This document shows, piece by piece, positions 46,685 through 56,015 of a stretch of DNA of 64,000 nt. Source of the stretch: Clostridium isatidis (GTDB taxonomy: Bacteria > Bacillota > Clostridia > Clostridiales > Clostridiaceae); the NCBI RefSeq assembly GCF_002285495.1, contig NZ_CP016786.1, positions 1,192,001-1,256,000 of the forward strand, in the 5' to 3' direction. A program made the position numbers and the translations under genes. The stretch's first letter is position 1, and each line of letters starts with the position of its first letter. Under the pieces are notes generated by a model. It did not search any database. It saw only the letters and a program-made list of their open reading frames with translations, and was not told the origin of the DNA.

Positions 46685-46713
46685 ATTATAGATTATTTAA
46701 GTGTATATGTCAA
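46685..46713 (-). promoter_or_regulatory. promoter of the alaS T-box leader
   Basis: Minus strand: -35 TTGACA (46708-46713), 17-base spacer, -10 TATAAT (46685-46690): a perfect vegetative promoter. It predicts an RNA start near 46678, at the base of T-box stem I. Confidence 0.88.
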
Positions 46714-46720
46714 TTATTAT

Positions 46721-47752
46721 TTAAAAGAGATAATCATTAATATCCTCATAAATAACTTTAATCATTACACCAATTGGTATAATAATTATCATTCCAATAA
46801 ATCCACCTAATTTTTCTCCTAAAAGTAATAATATTATTATCATTAATGGATGCATATTGGTGCTGTCAGCAGTAATTTTGGGAGATAATATGTTACCTTC
46901 TATTTGTTGAATAATTGCCATTGCTATAACTGTCCATACAGCCTTTTCAGGCGATTCAATCAGAGCTATAAATATAGGAGGTATTGCCCCAATTATTGGT
47001 CCAAAATAAGGAATAATATTTAATACTCCATTAAAAATTCCAAGGATTATTGCAAACTTTACATTTAATATAAGTAAAACAATAGTTGTCAGCACTCCTA
47101 TTATTAAGGATAATAATAGCTGACTGACAATATATCTTGATAATACCTTATCGAGATGACTAATTATTCTTTTGGCTACTATCCTTTTTTCTGTTGGTAA
47201 AATTAAAAGTATTTTATTGTATATTAATTCTCCATCAACTAAAAAATAATAAGTTACAATTGGAATAATTGCAAAGGAAACTAAACTCTCAAAAAAGTTT
47301 ATAAGATAATCTAAAGCCTTTACAGAAAAGCTTCTTATAAATAAATTAATCTTTTCACTTATTTGCTCATATATTGTTTCAAAGGTTCTTGTATTTTCTA
47401 GATTTATTTTATATGCAAATTTATTTATATATTCATCAACATTATCAAGTATTTTGCCTATATTATGGCTTTCTTCAAATATTGAAGGTACTATTTTATA
47501 TATAATTAAAATAAAGGACAATAAAATTAAGGTTAATATTATTATTGCTGATAATCTATGGGTTATTTTATATTTTTCACTTATTAAATAGGTTATTGGT
47601 TTTAATGCGTAAGCAAGTATTATCCCTGTTAAAATTAGATTAATAATACTGCTTATTGTTTCTAATTTTATATATAAGTATATAATTATTATAACAGGTA
47701 ATATTATTGAAAGAGTCTTAAAAATATTTTTAATACTATCCTTCTTCATCAT
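46721..47752 (-). CDS. AI-2E family membrane transporter (YrrI-like)
   Basis: 343-residue polytopic membrane protein of the AI-2E/PerM family, with about seven to eight helices and the family motif VLNIIPYFGPIIGAIPP. The B. subtilis neighbour of alaS is yrrI, of this family. Substrate unknown; members range from quorum-signal export to ion antiport. Its start overlaps the PRC-barrel gene by 17 bases. Confidence 0.88.
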   Translation of the reverse strand: MMKKDSIKNIFKTLSIILPVIIIIYLYIKLETISSIINLILTGIILAYALKPITYLISEKYKITHRLSAIIILTLILLSFILIIYKIVPSIFEESHNIGKILDNVDEYINKFAYKINLENTRTFETIYEQISEKINLFIRSFSVKALDYLINFFESLVSFAIIPIVTYYFLVDGELIYNKILLILPTEKRIVAKRIISHLDKVLSRYIVSQLLLSLIIGVLTTIVLLILNVKFAIILGIFNGVLNIIPYFGPIIGAIPPIFIALIESPEKAVWTVIAMAIIQQIEGNILSPKITADSTNMHPLMIIILLLLGEKLGGFIGMIIIIPIGVMIKVIYEDINDYLF

Positions 47753-48227
47753 AATTCTTCCTTCTTGGAATACTTTTTAATCTAATTTCACCATTTCCAT
47801 AATGCAATATAAAATCCTCTCCTAAAAGGCAATTTTTTATCAATAATATTTCTCGCCCTTTTATTATTCTGTCAAATAAACCTGAACTCATTATTAAACC
47901 TTTTATCATTAAAGTTTCTTTTTCAATTATTAAATCTTCTAATACCCCTTTAATTACATTTTTATTATCCTTTATTTCCATATCTTTTATACTCTTAAAA
48001 GAGACACCTGATTTTTCACTTAATTTTCTAGCAATAATAACTTCTTCAAAGGAAATAATATCAGAAGCTTTAACAAAATTTCTTTTACTAAAAAATATAT
48101 AATTTGAAATAAATAACCCTTCAACTATACCTTTATAAAAATTAATGTATATATCATCTACAATCCCCAAGTACTTCCCCCTAGTGTCATAAACCTTTAA
48201 CAAATTGAAATCCTTGGTCTTTAACAT
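47736..48227 (-). CDS. PRC-barrel domain protein (YrrD-like)
   Basis: 163 aa with two PRC-barrel-like halves: KDFNLLKVYDTRGKYLGIV at the start and KGVLEDLIIEKETLMIKGLIMSS later. It lies beside yrrI and mnmA at the position of B. subtilis yrrD. Function unknown; the overlap with the transporter gene suggests they act together. Confidence 0.78.
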   Translation of the reverse strand: MLKTKDFNLLKVYDTRGKYLGIVDDIYINFYKGIVEGLFISNYIFFSKRNFVKASDIISFEEVIIARKLSEKSGVSFKSIKDMEIKDNKNVIKGVLEDLIIEKETLMIKGLIMSSGLFDRIIKGREILLIKNCLLGEDFILHYGNGEIRLKSIPRRKNYDEEG

Positions 48228-48271
48228 CTTCTTCTCCTTCCTTATTTAATAGATATTATTTCCTAAAATAT

Positions 48272-48308
48272 AAAAAAAATTCCCATAAAATATTATGGGA
48301 ATTTTTTT
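48272..48308 (-). terminator. terminator after mnmA
   Basis: Stem AAATTCCCATAA / TTATGGGAATTT, T-rich on both strands, overlapping the mnmA stop. Confidence 0.9.
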
Positions 48309-49389
48309 ATAAGATTTCTTCAATTATTCCGCCGCCAACAACTATGTTTCCATCGTAAAATACAACTGATTGACCTTTTGTAATAGCTCTTTGTCTTTCC
48401 TTAAAGGATACTTTAACCCTTCCATCAGCTAAAGGAATTAATGTTGCCTCTGCAGGTCTTGCAGAATATCTAACTTTTGCCTGTACAGTAATTACTTTTT
48501 CTAACTTATCAAAAGGAATAAAATTATTTTCTTTAGAAATTAACTCTTTCTTAAAAATATCTTCTTCTGGTCCTAAAACCACCTCATTAGTTTTAGGATT
48601 AATAGAAGTTACATATACAGGTTTTCCAAGAGCTATTCCTAAGCCCTTTCTTTGACCAATAGTATAATAAACTATACCCTTATGCTTTCCTAATATATTT
48701 CCATTTTTATCGACAAAATTTCCTTCTTTTACTTCTCTAGGTCTTACTTTTGATATATACTTGCCATGATTATTATCTGGTATAAAGCATATTTCTTCAC
48801 TATCTTTTTTGTTATGAACAGCCAAACCTATTTCTTTTGCAATTTCTCTAATTTTTACTTTTGTGTAATCTCCGCAAGGCATTAGAGTTTGACTTAATTG
48901 CTCTTGAGTAAAATTATATAAAGCATAAGTTTGATCCTTTGTATCGTCATCAGCCTTAATTAAGAGATATCTTCCATCTTCATTTTTTATAATTTTAGCA
49001 TAATGACCTGTAGCTACATAATCTGCACCGATTTCTTTCGCCCTCTTTAAAAATTCATCAAACTTAATATGCTTATTACATTGAATACATGGATTAGGCG
49101 TTCTACCTTCTATGTATTCTTCCACGAAATTGTCTATAACTTTTTCTTTAAAGGAATCCTTAAAGTTTAATACATAAAAAGGAATCCCTAACTTATCTGC
49201 AACTCTTCTAGCATCTTCAACAGATGAAAGGGAACAACATCCTCCCTCTCTTTGTGTAAAATCTTCATCATCATCATCAAAATGCTTCATAGTTACTCCG
49301 ATAACTTCATAACCTTGTTCTTTTAATAGATATGCAGCAACAGAGCTATCTACTCCGCCACTCATACCAACTACAACTCTTTTACTCAT
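48307..49389 (-). CDS. mnmA: tRNA 2-thiouridylase MnmA
   Basis: Thiolates uridine 34 of tRNA-Lys, Glu and Gln. 360 aa with PP-loop GMSGGVDSSVAAYLL, catalytic cysteine in NPCIQCNKHIKF and the second sulfur-handling cysteine in SEEICFIPDN. The sulfur should come from the cysteine desulfurase gene directly upstream. Confidence 0.96.
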   Translation of the reverse strand: MSKRVVVGMSGGVDSSVAAYLLKEQGYEVIGVTMKHFDDDDEDFTQREGGCCSLSSVEDARRVADKLGIPFYVLNFKDSFKEKVIDNFVEEYIEGRTPNPCIQCNKHIKFDEFLKRAKEIGADYVATGHYAKIIKNEDGRYLLIKADDDTKDQTYALYNFTQEQLSQTLMPCGDYTKVKIREIAKEIGLAVHNKKDSEEICFIPDNNHGKYISKVRPREVKEGNFVDKNGNILGKHKGIVYYTIGQRKGLGIALGKPVYVTSINPKTNEVVLGPEEDIFKKELISKENNFIPFDKLEKVITVQAKVRYSARPAEATLIPLADGRVKVSFKERQRAITKGQSVVFYDGNIVVGGGIIEEIL

Positions 49390-49443
49390 TTTTCCCTACT
49401 TTCTATAATTAATATTTTATTCTTATTTCTATAATTTTTCTCT

Positions 49444-50595
49444 TCATGGTGAAGAGGCACCTCTTATTCTTTCAATAATTGGAGGTAATACTTCTAAAAC
49501 AATGTCTACATCTTCTTCTGTAGAATCATCTCCTAAGGTTAATCTTAGTGAGCCTTCTGCAGATGCTTTGGGTAATCCAATTGCAAGAAGGACATGAGAT
49601 GGATTTAATGATCCAGAAGTACAGGCACTTCCACTAGAGGCACATATACCAGCAAAATCTAAGTTTAATATAATCGAATCTCCCTTTACATATTCAAACA
49701 CAACATTTACATTTCCAGGAAGTCGCCTATCCCCTATTGGACCATTTAACTTGGTATTAGGTATTTTTAATAATCCATCTATAAGTTTATCTCTTAATTT
49801 TACTAAATGTTTACTATGTTCTTCTAAATTTTCCATTGCTAATTCAACGGCTTTTCCAAGGCCTACAATAGATGCTGTATTTTCAGTTCCTGCTCTTCTA
49901 GCCCTTTCCTGGCCACCACCATGAATTAAATTATCAATTTTTATTCCCTTTCTTATATAAAGGGCACCTACTCCTTTTGGGCCATAAATCTTATGTCCAG
50001 CTAAAGATAGTAAATCTATATTCATATCTTGTACATCTATTTTTACATTTCCTAAAGCTTGAACTGCATCTGTATGAAAGATAACACCCTTCTCTCTACA
50101 TATTGATCCTATTTCTTTGATTGGCTGAATTGTACCTATTTCATTATTCGCAAACATTATAGATACTAAAATAGTTTTATCAGTAATAGAATTTTTTAGT
50201 TCTTCTAGGTTTACAAATCCCTCTTTATCCACATTTAAATAAGTAACTTCAAAACCATGCTTTTCCAGGAACTCACAAGTGTGCAACACCGCATGATGTT
50301 CTATCTTTGTAGTTATTATATGATTTCCTTTTTCCTTATTAGCGCTTGCGATTCCTTTAATAGCCCAGTTATCAGCTTCAGATCCTCCTCCTGTAAAATA
50401 CACTTCGCTTGAAAGACAATTTAAAGCCTTCGCAACTCTATTTCTTGCTTTATCAAGTGCAATTTTTGTTTCTCTAGAAATACTATAAAAGGATGATGGA
50501 TTACCGAACTTTTCTGTAAAGTAAGGCATCATTTCTTCAAGAACCTCATTTTTTACATAAGTAGTTGCAGCATAATCCATATAAACCTTTCTCAT
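49444..50595 (-). CDS. iscS: cysteine desulfurase, IscS/NifS family
   Basis: PLP enzyme moving sulfur from cysteine to MnmA and Fe-S assembly. 383 aa, with the PLP lysine in LAGHKIYGPKG and the active-site cysteine in SSGSACTSGS. It is 2 bases after iscR and 54 bases before mnmA; no nifU/iscU scaffold lies between, as it does in many clostridia. The SAC motif with Cys near the C-terminus marks group I (IscS/NifS) rather than SufS. Confidence 0.94.
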   Translation of the reverse strand: MRKVYMDYAATTYVKNEVLEEMMPYFTEKFGNPSSFYSISRETKIALDKARNRVAKALNCLSSEVYFTGGGSEADNWAIKGIASANKEKGNHIITTKIEHHAVLHTCEFLEKHGFEVTYLNVDKEGFVNLEELKNSITDKTILVSIMFANNEIGTIQPIKEIGSICREKGVIFHTDAVQALGNVKIDVQDMNIDLLSLAGHKIYGPKGVGALYIRKGIKIDNLIHGGGQERARRAGTENTASIVGLGKAVELAMENLEEHSKHLVKLRDKLIDGLLKIPNTKLNGPIGDRRLPGNVNVVFEYVKGDSIILNLDFAGICASSGSACTSGSLNPSHVLLAIGLPKASAEGSLRLTLGDDSTEEDVDIVLEVLPPIIERIRGASSP

Positions 50596-50597
50596 AC

Positions 50598-51050
50598 TTA
50601 TTCTCTCCTCTTAACTAATTTAATTTGTTGATTTAATTCATTCATTTTATTATAATCATCAACTATATCTTGAAGAGTAATACCTTGCATTACTTCGTCT
50701 ATACTTTTTTTAATTTTCCCCCATAATAACCTTGTTGCACAAAAGTCCAAATTATTACAATCTGTTCCTTCTATACATTCAGCAATTTCCACTGGACCTT
50801 CTAGTATGTCCATTACATCTGCCACAGTTATATCTTTTGGATCTTTATTTAAAACATACCCTCCTTGGGCTCCTCTAATACTTTTTATCAATTTAGCTTT
50901 TCTTAAGGATGAAAATAATTGTTCCAAATAATACTCTGAAATCCCTTGCCTTTTAGAAATAGTTTTAATAGAAACCGGCTCACTTCCATAATGAATAGCA
51001 AGGTCAACCATAGCCTTTACCCCATATCTACCTTTTGTTGAAAGCTTCAT
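50598..51050 (-). CDS. iscR: Rrf2-family regulator, IscR/CymR type
   Basis: Winged-helix regulator of iscS and cysteine/iron-sulfur genes, 150 aa. The N-terminal DNA-binding part is MKLSTKGRYGVKAMVDLAIHYG. The C-terminal loop has CIEGTDCNNLDFC, a C-x5-C-x5-C triad like the 2Fe-2S ligands of E. coli IscR. Three residues after the last Cys, where E. coli IscR has His, there is Arg. This is more like IscR than CymR, which lacks these cysteines. Confidence 0.88.
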   Translation of the reverse strand: MKLSTKGRYGVKAMVDLAIHYGSEPVSIKTISKRQGISEYYLEQLFSSLRKAKLIKSIRGAQGGYVLNKDPKDITVADVMDILEGPVEIAECIEGTDCNNLDFCATRLLWGKIKKSIDEVMQGITLQDIVDDYNKMNELNQQIKLVKRRE

Positions 51051-51095
51051 TATTTATTCACCTTCTTTAATGTTGACTAATTTACTTGTATTTAT

Positions 51096-51124
51096 ATATT
51101 ATCAAACGGGTATTCTAATGTCAA
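51096..51124 (-). promoter_or_regulatory. promoter of the iscR-iscS operon
   Basis: Minus strand: -35 TTGACA (51119-51124), a 17-base spacer, -10 TAATAT (51096-51101), about 45 bases before the iscR ATG. The ATACCCGTTTGATA spacer region could contain an IscR site, but I cannot define a consensus. Confidence 0.7.
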
Positions 51125-51172
51125 TATTCTCTATTTCTCATAATCCGTTCAGATATAATAAACAAAGCAGCA

Positions 51173-52420
51173 TTAATTATTTTTTATATTATCCCAATAT
51201 TTTTTAATATTTTCCTCGAACTTATTATTCTGTGGTATATAATATTTTTTACTACTCAATTCTTTTGGCATATATTCCTGTTTTACATAATTATTACTAT
51301 AATCATGAGGATATTTGTATCCAGAAACTCCTAGATTTTTGGCTCCACTATAATGAGCATCCTTTAAATGATTAGGAACGTCTCCTACATTTATATTTTC
51401 TAAATCAGAAATTGCCGAACTAATAGCTAAATATGCACTATTTGATTTAGGCAAGGTTGCTAAAAATATAGTTAATTCCGACAAAATTATTTGTGCCTCT
51501 GGCAGACCAGTTTTTAATGCTAACTCAATCCCAGAATTAACTACTGATAATGCATTAGGATAAGCCAATCCTATATCTTCAGCAGCAATTACTGAAATTC
51601 TTCTTATAATAGCCTGTAAATTACCACCCTTAATTAACCTTGCTAAATAGTGCACGGCTGCATCTGGATCACTTCCTCTTATACTTTTTTGAAATGCACT
51701 TAATAAATTGTAATATTCATCTCCAAAGGAATCAGATCTAATATGGGACTGCCCTAACCTTTGGATATATTCTATAGAAATATTAATCGTTGAACTCAAC
51801 TGGGAATTAATGGCTAACTCTAATATATTATAAGCTTTTCTATAGTCTCCCTGAGAGATGTCGGCTATATATGATACAGCCTCATCTGTATATACTATAT
51901 TCAAGTTATTTTCTTTAGCTCTTTCAATAGCCTTTATAATTCCTTCCATTATTTCTTCCCTTTTTAAAGGTTGGAACTGAAAAATGTTACACCTGCTTAT
52001 TATAGCCTTATGCAATACAAAATAAGGATTTTCTGTTGTACTTCCTATTAAAGTTATTTTTCCATTCTCTATAAACTCCAATAAAGATTGCTGCTGTTTT
52101 TTAGAAAAGTGCTGTAACTCATCAATATAAATCACGACTCCATTATAACCTAACAAAGTATCTAGCTCTGAAGCTATATCTTGAATATCTTTAACAGATG
52201 CAGTTGTAGCATTTAATTTATAAAATTTCTTATCAACATAATTTGCCATTATATTTGCTAGTGTTGTCTTTCCTGTTCCTGGAGGTCCATATAATATGCA
52301 ATTAGGAATTTTCTTATTAATTATTAAATTGTATAAAGGTTTCCCTTTGCCTATTATATGTTTTTGACCTATAAAATCATTTAAACTGTTAGGTCTCATT
52401 CTTTCTGCTAATGGTTTCAT
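51173..52420 (-). CDS. rarA: replication-associated recombination protein RarA (MgsA)
   Basis: AAA+ clamp-loader-like ATPase acting at stalled forks. 415 aa, with Walker A YGPPGTGKTTLA, Walker B VIYIDELQHF, sensor TTENPYF, and the MgsA tetramerisation C-terminus (KDAHYSGAKNLGVSGYKYPHD). Divergent from nothing; its neighbour iscR follows, as yrvN precedes yrzC in B. subtilis. Confidence 0.96.
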   Translation of the reverse strand: MKPLAERMRPNSLNDFIGQKHIIGKGKPLYNLIINKKIPNCILYGPPGTGKTTLANIMANYVDKKFYKLNATTASVKDIQDIASELDTLLGYNGVVIYIDELQHFSKKQQQSLLEFIENGKITLIGSTTENPYFVLHKAIISRCNIFQFQPLKREEIMEGIIKAIERAKENNLNIVYTDEAVSYIADISQGDYRKAYNILELAINSQLSSTINISIEYIQRLGQSHIRSDSFGDEYYNLLSAFQKSIRGSDPDAAVHYLARLIKGGNLQAIIRRISVIAAEDIGLAYPNALSVVNSGIELALKTGLPEAQIILSELTIFLATLPKSNSAYLAISSAISDLENINVGDVPNHLKDAHYSGAKNLGVSGYKYPHDYSNNYVKQEYMPKELSSKKYYIPQNNKFEENIKKYWDNIKNN

Positions 52421-52440
52421 CCTTTGCCCTCCAATTTTAT

Positions 52441-52938
52441 TTATCTAAACATTTCGCTTAATTCTTTAGCCTTTTCAAGATTTTCGTATTCAGTAAAGGA
52501 CTTAATATAATAATTCTCCTTTTCTAAACTTAAGATAACTTCAACTGGAACATTTTCTCCTATAGCCTCATCACTGCCTTCCTCTTCACCTTCATGAACT
52601 TCTAAAGCTTCTGCCCTCATATTTAAAACTAAAGCAGCCTTATAAAGTCCATCTTTATCTTTACTGATATTTAGCATTTCACTGTTATACTCCTTTAATT
52701 CAAGTTCACCGATATATAGGCTATAAAACTCAACATAATTACAAATATAGAAATTTTTTTCACTTATATGTTTACTTACTTTTTCATCATAACCTTTATC
52801 ATAAGATAAGACTAAATCAATAGTTTCTTTTATTTTTTCTTTTTCGGTTTTGCTTATTTCAGATTTATTAGATGAACAACTAACTAATAAAGTTATAGTA
52901 AAAATAATAATTAAGTATCTTAAAATATTTTTCTTCAT
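52441..52938 (-). CDS. uncharacterised lipoprotein
   Basis: 165 aa from the ATG at 52938 (GGGAGG site), with a lipoprotein signal ending in LLVSCSS. The rest is charged, rich in Glu and Lys, containing VLSYDKGYDEKVSKHI and NFYICNYVEFYSLYIG. I do not recognise the family. It is upstream of rarA by 20 bases, so they may share a transcript. Confidence 0.75.
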   Translation of the reverse strand: MKKNILRYLIIIFTITLLVSCSSNKSEISKTEKEKIKETIDLVLSYDKGYDEKVSKHISEKNFYICNYVEFYSLYIGELELKEYNSEMLNISKDKDGLYKAALVLNMRAEALEVHEGEEEGSDEAIGENVPVEVILSLEKENYYIKSFTEYENLEKAKELSEMFR

Positions 52939-53000
52939 AAATCCTCCCAATATATTTCATTCCTTTATATAATATCATATTTTAATTGTATATTAATATA

Positions 53001-53047
53001 AAAAAACTATATGCCAATAATTGTTGATTTATTAGCATATAGTTTTG
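53001..53047 (-). terminator. terminator after adhE
   Basis: Stem AAACTATATGC / GCATATAGTTT with a long loop that has extra pairing, then seven Ts on the minus strand. Confidence 0.8.
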
Positions 53048-53085
53048 ATTTTTTTGTATTTGTATATTATTAGTTTATATATTTA

Positions 53086-55707
53086 TTATTTTTGTTTGTT
53101 GTTTGACTTTTTAGCTTTCTTATTTCCTTCATATGCATTTATATACATTTGCTTAATTTCACTGAATAATGGATATCTTGGGTTTGCTCCAGTACATTGA
53201 TCATCAAATGCTTGTTCTACCATTTCATCTAATGTTGCATAGAATTTATCTTCAGGTACTCCAGCTTCTTTTATTGATTTTGGCATACCTACTTTTTCTT
53301 TTAAATCATCAATTGCATTAATTAGTAATTGAACTTTTTCTTCTTCAGTGTTTCCACCTAATTGTAAGTAATCTGCAATTCTTGCATATCTCCAAGCTGC
53401 ATTAGGATATTTATATTGTGCAAAAGCAGCTTGTTTAGTTGGTGCATTTTCAGCATTGAATTTTATTGTTTCATTTATTAATAATGCATTTGCAGTTCCG
53501 TGTGGTAAGTGATGGAATGCACCAAGTTTATGAGCCATAGAGTGACAAACACCTAGGAAAGCATTTGCAAACGCTAATCCAGCGATTGATGCTGCATGAG
53601 CCATTTTTTCTCTAGCTTTTACATTAGTAGTTCCTTCATTATAAGCTTGTGGTAAATATTTAAATACTAATCTTATTGCTTCTAATGCTAATCCATTTGT
53701 ATATTCAGATGCCATTATTGAAACATAAGCTTCAATAGCATGAACTAATGCATCTATACCTGATGCTGCTGTTAATCCTTTAGGCATTGACATCATAAGT
53801 TCAGCATCTACAATTGCCATATCTGGAGTTAGTTCATAATCAGCTAGTGGATATTTTACTCCTGTTTCTTCATCTGTAATAACCGCAAACGGTGTTACTT
53901 CTGATCCAGTTCCTGCAGATGTTGGAATTGCAATCATCATAGCCTTTTGTCCCATAGTTGGGAATTTATAAATTCTCTTTCTTATATCCATAAATCTCAT
54001 AGCTAAGTCTTCAAATCTTACTTCTGGATGTTCATACATTACCCACATGATTTTTGCAGCATCCATTGGTGATCCACCACCTAATGAGATAATCATATCT
54101 GGGTTAAAGGCTAACATTTCTTGTGCACCTTTCTTAGCACATGCTAGTGTTGGATCTGGTTCAACTTCTGTAAATACTCTGAATTCTATACCATATTTTT
54201 CTAATTCTCTAACTACCTTGTCAGTATATCCTAGTTTATCTAACATTCTATCTGTAACGATAAACGCTCTCTTCTTGTTCATTTCATGTAATTCTTTTAT
54301 AGCAAATGGTAAACAACCGAATTTAAAGTATGTTTTTTCTGGAGCTCTAAACCAAAGCATATTTTCTCTCCTTTTTGCCACTGTTTTTACATTTAATAAG
54401 TGCATTGGGCCAACATTTTCTGAAACTGAGTTTCCTCCCCAAGATCCGCAGCCTAATGTTAATGATGGTGCTAATCTAAAGTTAAATAGGTCTCCAATAG
54501 CACCTTGAGATGCTGGCATATTTATTAAAGTTCTTGCTGTTTTCATAGCATCTTGGAATTTTTCAATTCTATCTTTTGAAGCAATTTCATTTGTGTATAG
54601 TACAGAAGTATGTCCCATTCCACCTTGAGCAATTAATTTAGCAGCTTTTTCTACAGCTTCATCATAGCTCTTAGCCTTGTACATTGCTAAAATCGGAGAA
54701 AGTTTTTCATGAGCATATGGTTCAGATAAATCTGTGGATTCAACTTCAGCAAGGATAATTCTTGCAGTCTTTGGAATAGTTATTCCTGCTAATTCTCCTA
54801 TTTTCCATGGTGCTTGACCAACAATATTTGCATTTAATGCACCTTTATCATTTAATATTATGCTTCTAACCTTTTGAACTTCTTCACCTTTTAAAACGTA
54901 CGCTCCTCTTGCAGCAAATTCTGCTTTTACTTCATCATATACTTTATCTAATACAATAACACTTTGTTCTGATGCACATATAACACCATTATCAAATGAC
55001 TTTGATAATATTATAGAGTTAACAGCCATTTTTAAATGAGCTGTTTCATCAATTATTGCTGGTGTATTTCCTGCACCAACTCCAATTGCAGGTTTTCCTG
55101 ATGAATAAGCAGCCTTAACCATTCCTGGTCCACCTGTTGCTAATATTAAATCTGCATGTTGCATTACTGCTTGTGATAATTCTAATGATGGCTCATCAAT
55201 CCATCCAATTATTCCTTCTGGAGCTCCTGCTTTTACTGCTGCTTCTAAAACAATTTTAGCGGCTTCTATTGTAGATTTTTTAGCTCTTGGGTGTGGTGAA
55301 ATAATAATTGCATTTCTAGTTTTAAGTGAAATTAATGTTTTAAATATTGCTGTTGATGTTGGATTAGTAGTTGGTACGATAGCAGCTATTACTCCCTTTG
55401 GTTCTGCAACTTTTGTAACACCATTTGTAAGATCTTCTTCAATTACTCCACAAGTTTTCATATCTCTGTATTGATTATAGATGTATTCAGCAGCGAAATG
55501 ATTTTTTATTACTTTGTCTTCTGCTATTCCCATTCCAGTTTCTTCAACTGCCATTTTAGCTAATTTTATTCTATTATTATTAGCAGCTATAGCAGCTTGT
55601 CTGAATATTTCATCTACTTGCTCTTGAGTATAAGTAGCAAATTTTCTTTGAGCCTCTCTTAATTCTTCAAATTTCTTAGTTAATTCTTGCAAATTTGTAA
55701 CTGCCAT
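53086..55707 (-). CDS. adhE: bifunctional acetaldehyde-CoA/alcohol dehydrogenase AdhE
   Basis: Reduces acetyl-CoA to ethanol through acetaldehyde, using two NADH. The N-terminal aldehyde dehydrogenase (about 1-440) has the catalytic Cys in GVICASEQSV; the C-terminal iron alcohol dehydrogenase has GGGSPMDAAK, the iron ligands in GIDALVHAIEAYVS and VCHSMAHKLGAFHHLPHG. I start it at the ATG at 55707 (873 aa), 8 bases after AGGAGG; the ATG at 55713 is too close. A strong promoter and a Rex-like site lie upstream. Confidence 0.97.
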   Translation of the reverse strand: MAVTNLQELTKKFEELREAQRKFATYTQEQVDEIFRQAAIAANNNRIKLAKMAVEETGMGIAEDKVIKNHFAAEYIYNQYRDMKTCGVIEEDLTNGVTKVAEPKGVIAAIVPTTNPTSTAIFKTLISLKTRNAIIISPHPRAKKSTIEAAKIVLEAAVKAGAPEGIIGWIDEPSLELSQAVMQHADLILATGGPGMVKAAYSSGKPAIGVGAGNTPAIIDETAHLKMAVNSIILSKSFDNGVICASEQSVIVLDKVYDEVKAEFAARGAYVLKGEEVQKVRSIILNDKGALNANIVGQAPWKIGELAGITIPKTARIILAEVESTDLSEPYAHEKLSPILAMYKAKSYDEAVEKAAKLIAQGGMGHTSVLYTNEIASKDRIEKFQDAMKTARTLINMPASQGAIGDLFNFRLAPSLTLGCGSWGGNSVSENVGPMHLLNVKTVAKRRENMLWFRAPEKTYFKFGCLPFAIKELHEMNKKRAFIVTDRMLDKLGYTDKVVRELEKYGIEFRVFTEVEPDPTLACAKKGAQEMLAFNPDMIISLGGGSPMDAAKIMWVMYEHPEVRFEDLAMRFMDIRKRIYKFPTMGQKAMMIAIPTSAGTGSEVTPFAVITDEETGVKYPLADYELTPDMAIVDAELMMSMPKGLTAASGIDALVHAIEAYVSIMASEYTNGLALEAIRLVFKYLPQAYNEGTTNVKAREKMAHAASIAGLAFANAFLGVCHSMAHKLGAFHHLPHGTANALLINETIKFNAENAPTKQAAFAQYKYPNAAWRYARIADYLQLGGNTEEEKVQLLINAIDDLKEKVGMPKSIKEAGVPEDKFYATLDEMVEQAFDDQCTGANPRYPLFSEIKQMYINAYEGNKKAKKSNNKQK

Positions 55708-55755
55708 TTTCATTTCCTCCTAAAAATATATTGTACAAAAATTTTATACATTAAA

Positions 55756-55773
55756 TTGTTATTTATTTATCAA
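55756..55773 (-). promoter_or_regulatory. Rex-like operator upstream of adhE
   Basis: Minus strand TTGATAAATAAATAACAA, matching the Rex consensus TTGTTAAnnnnTTAACAA at 12 of 14 defined positions. It is downstream of the adhE promoter and 50 bases before the start codon, a place where a NADH-sensing repressor could block transcription. Rex control of adhE is common in clostridia. Confidence 0.65.
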
Positions 55774-55787
55774 TCTCTTGTAAGTTC

Positions 55788-55816
55788 ATTTTATTGCATT
55801 GTTTATTTTTTGTCAA
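55788..55816 (-). promoter_or_regulatory. adhE promoter
   Basis: Minus strand: -35 TTGACA (55811-55816), 17-base spacer, -10 TAAAAT (55788-55793). It predicts an RNA start near 55781, eight bases upstream of the Rex-like site. The rest of the 300-base gap up to 55964 is AT-rich with nothing else I can support. Confidence 0.8.
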
Positions 55817-55964
55817 TCTTATTTTGGATTTTTTTTATTTTATTGATTGTTTTTGAAAAATATTAAAAATAGTGTAGGTTTGTGTTGTTTTTTAATAAAT
55901 TTAATCCTTTACATTTATTAATTTTTGGTTATTTTTTTAACTATCTATGGTAGTATACATAAAA

Positions 55965-55999
55965 AAAGTTATTATACTAATTTATAGTATAATAACTTT
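55965..55999 (-). terminator. terminator after the stand-alone substrate-binding gene
   Basis: Perfect stem AAAGTTATTATACTA / TAGTATAATAACTTT with a 5-base loop and T run on the minus strand. Confidence 0.9.
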
Positions 56000-56015
56000 C
56001 CTCAGTTTAATAATA

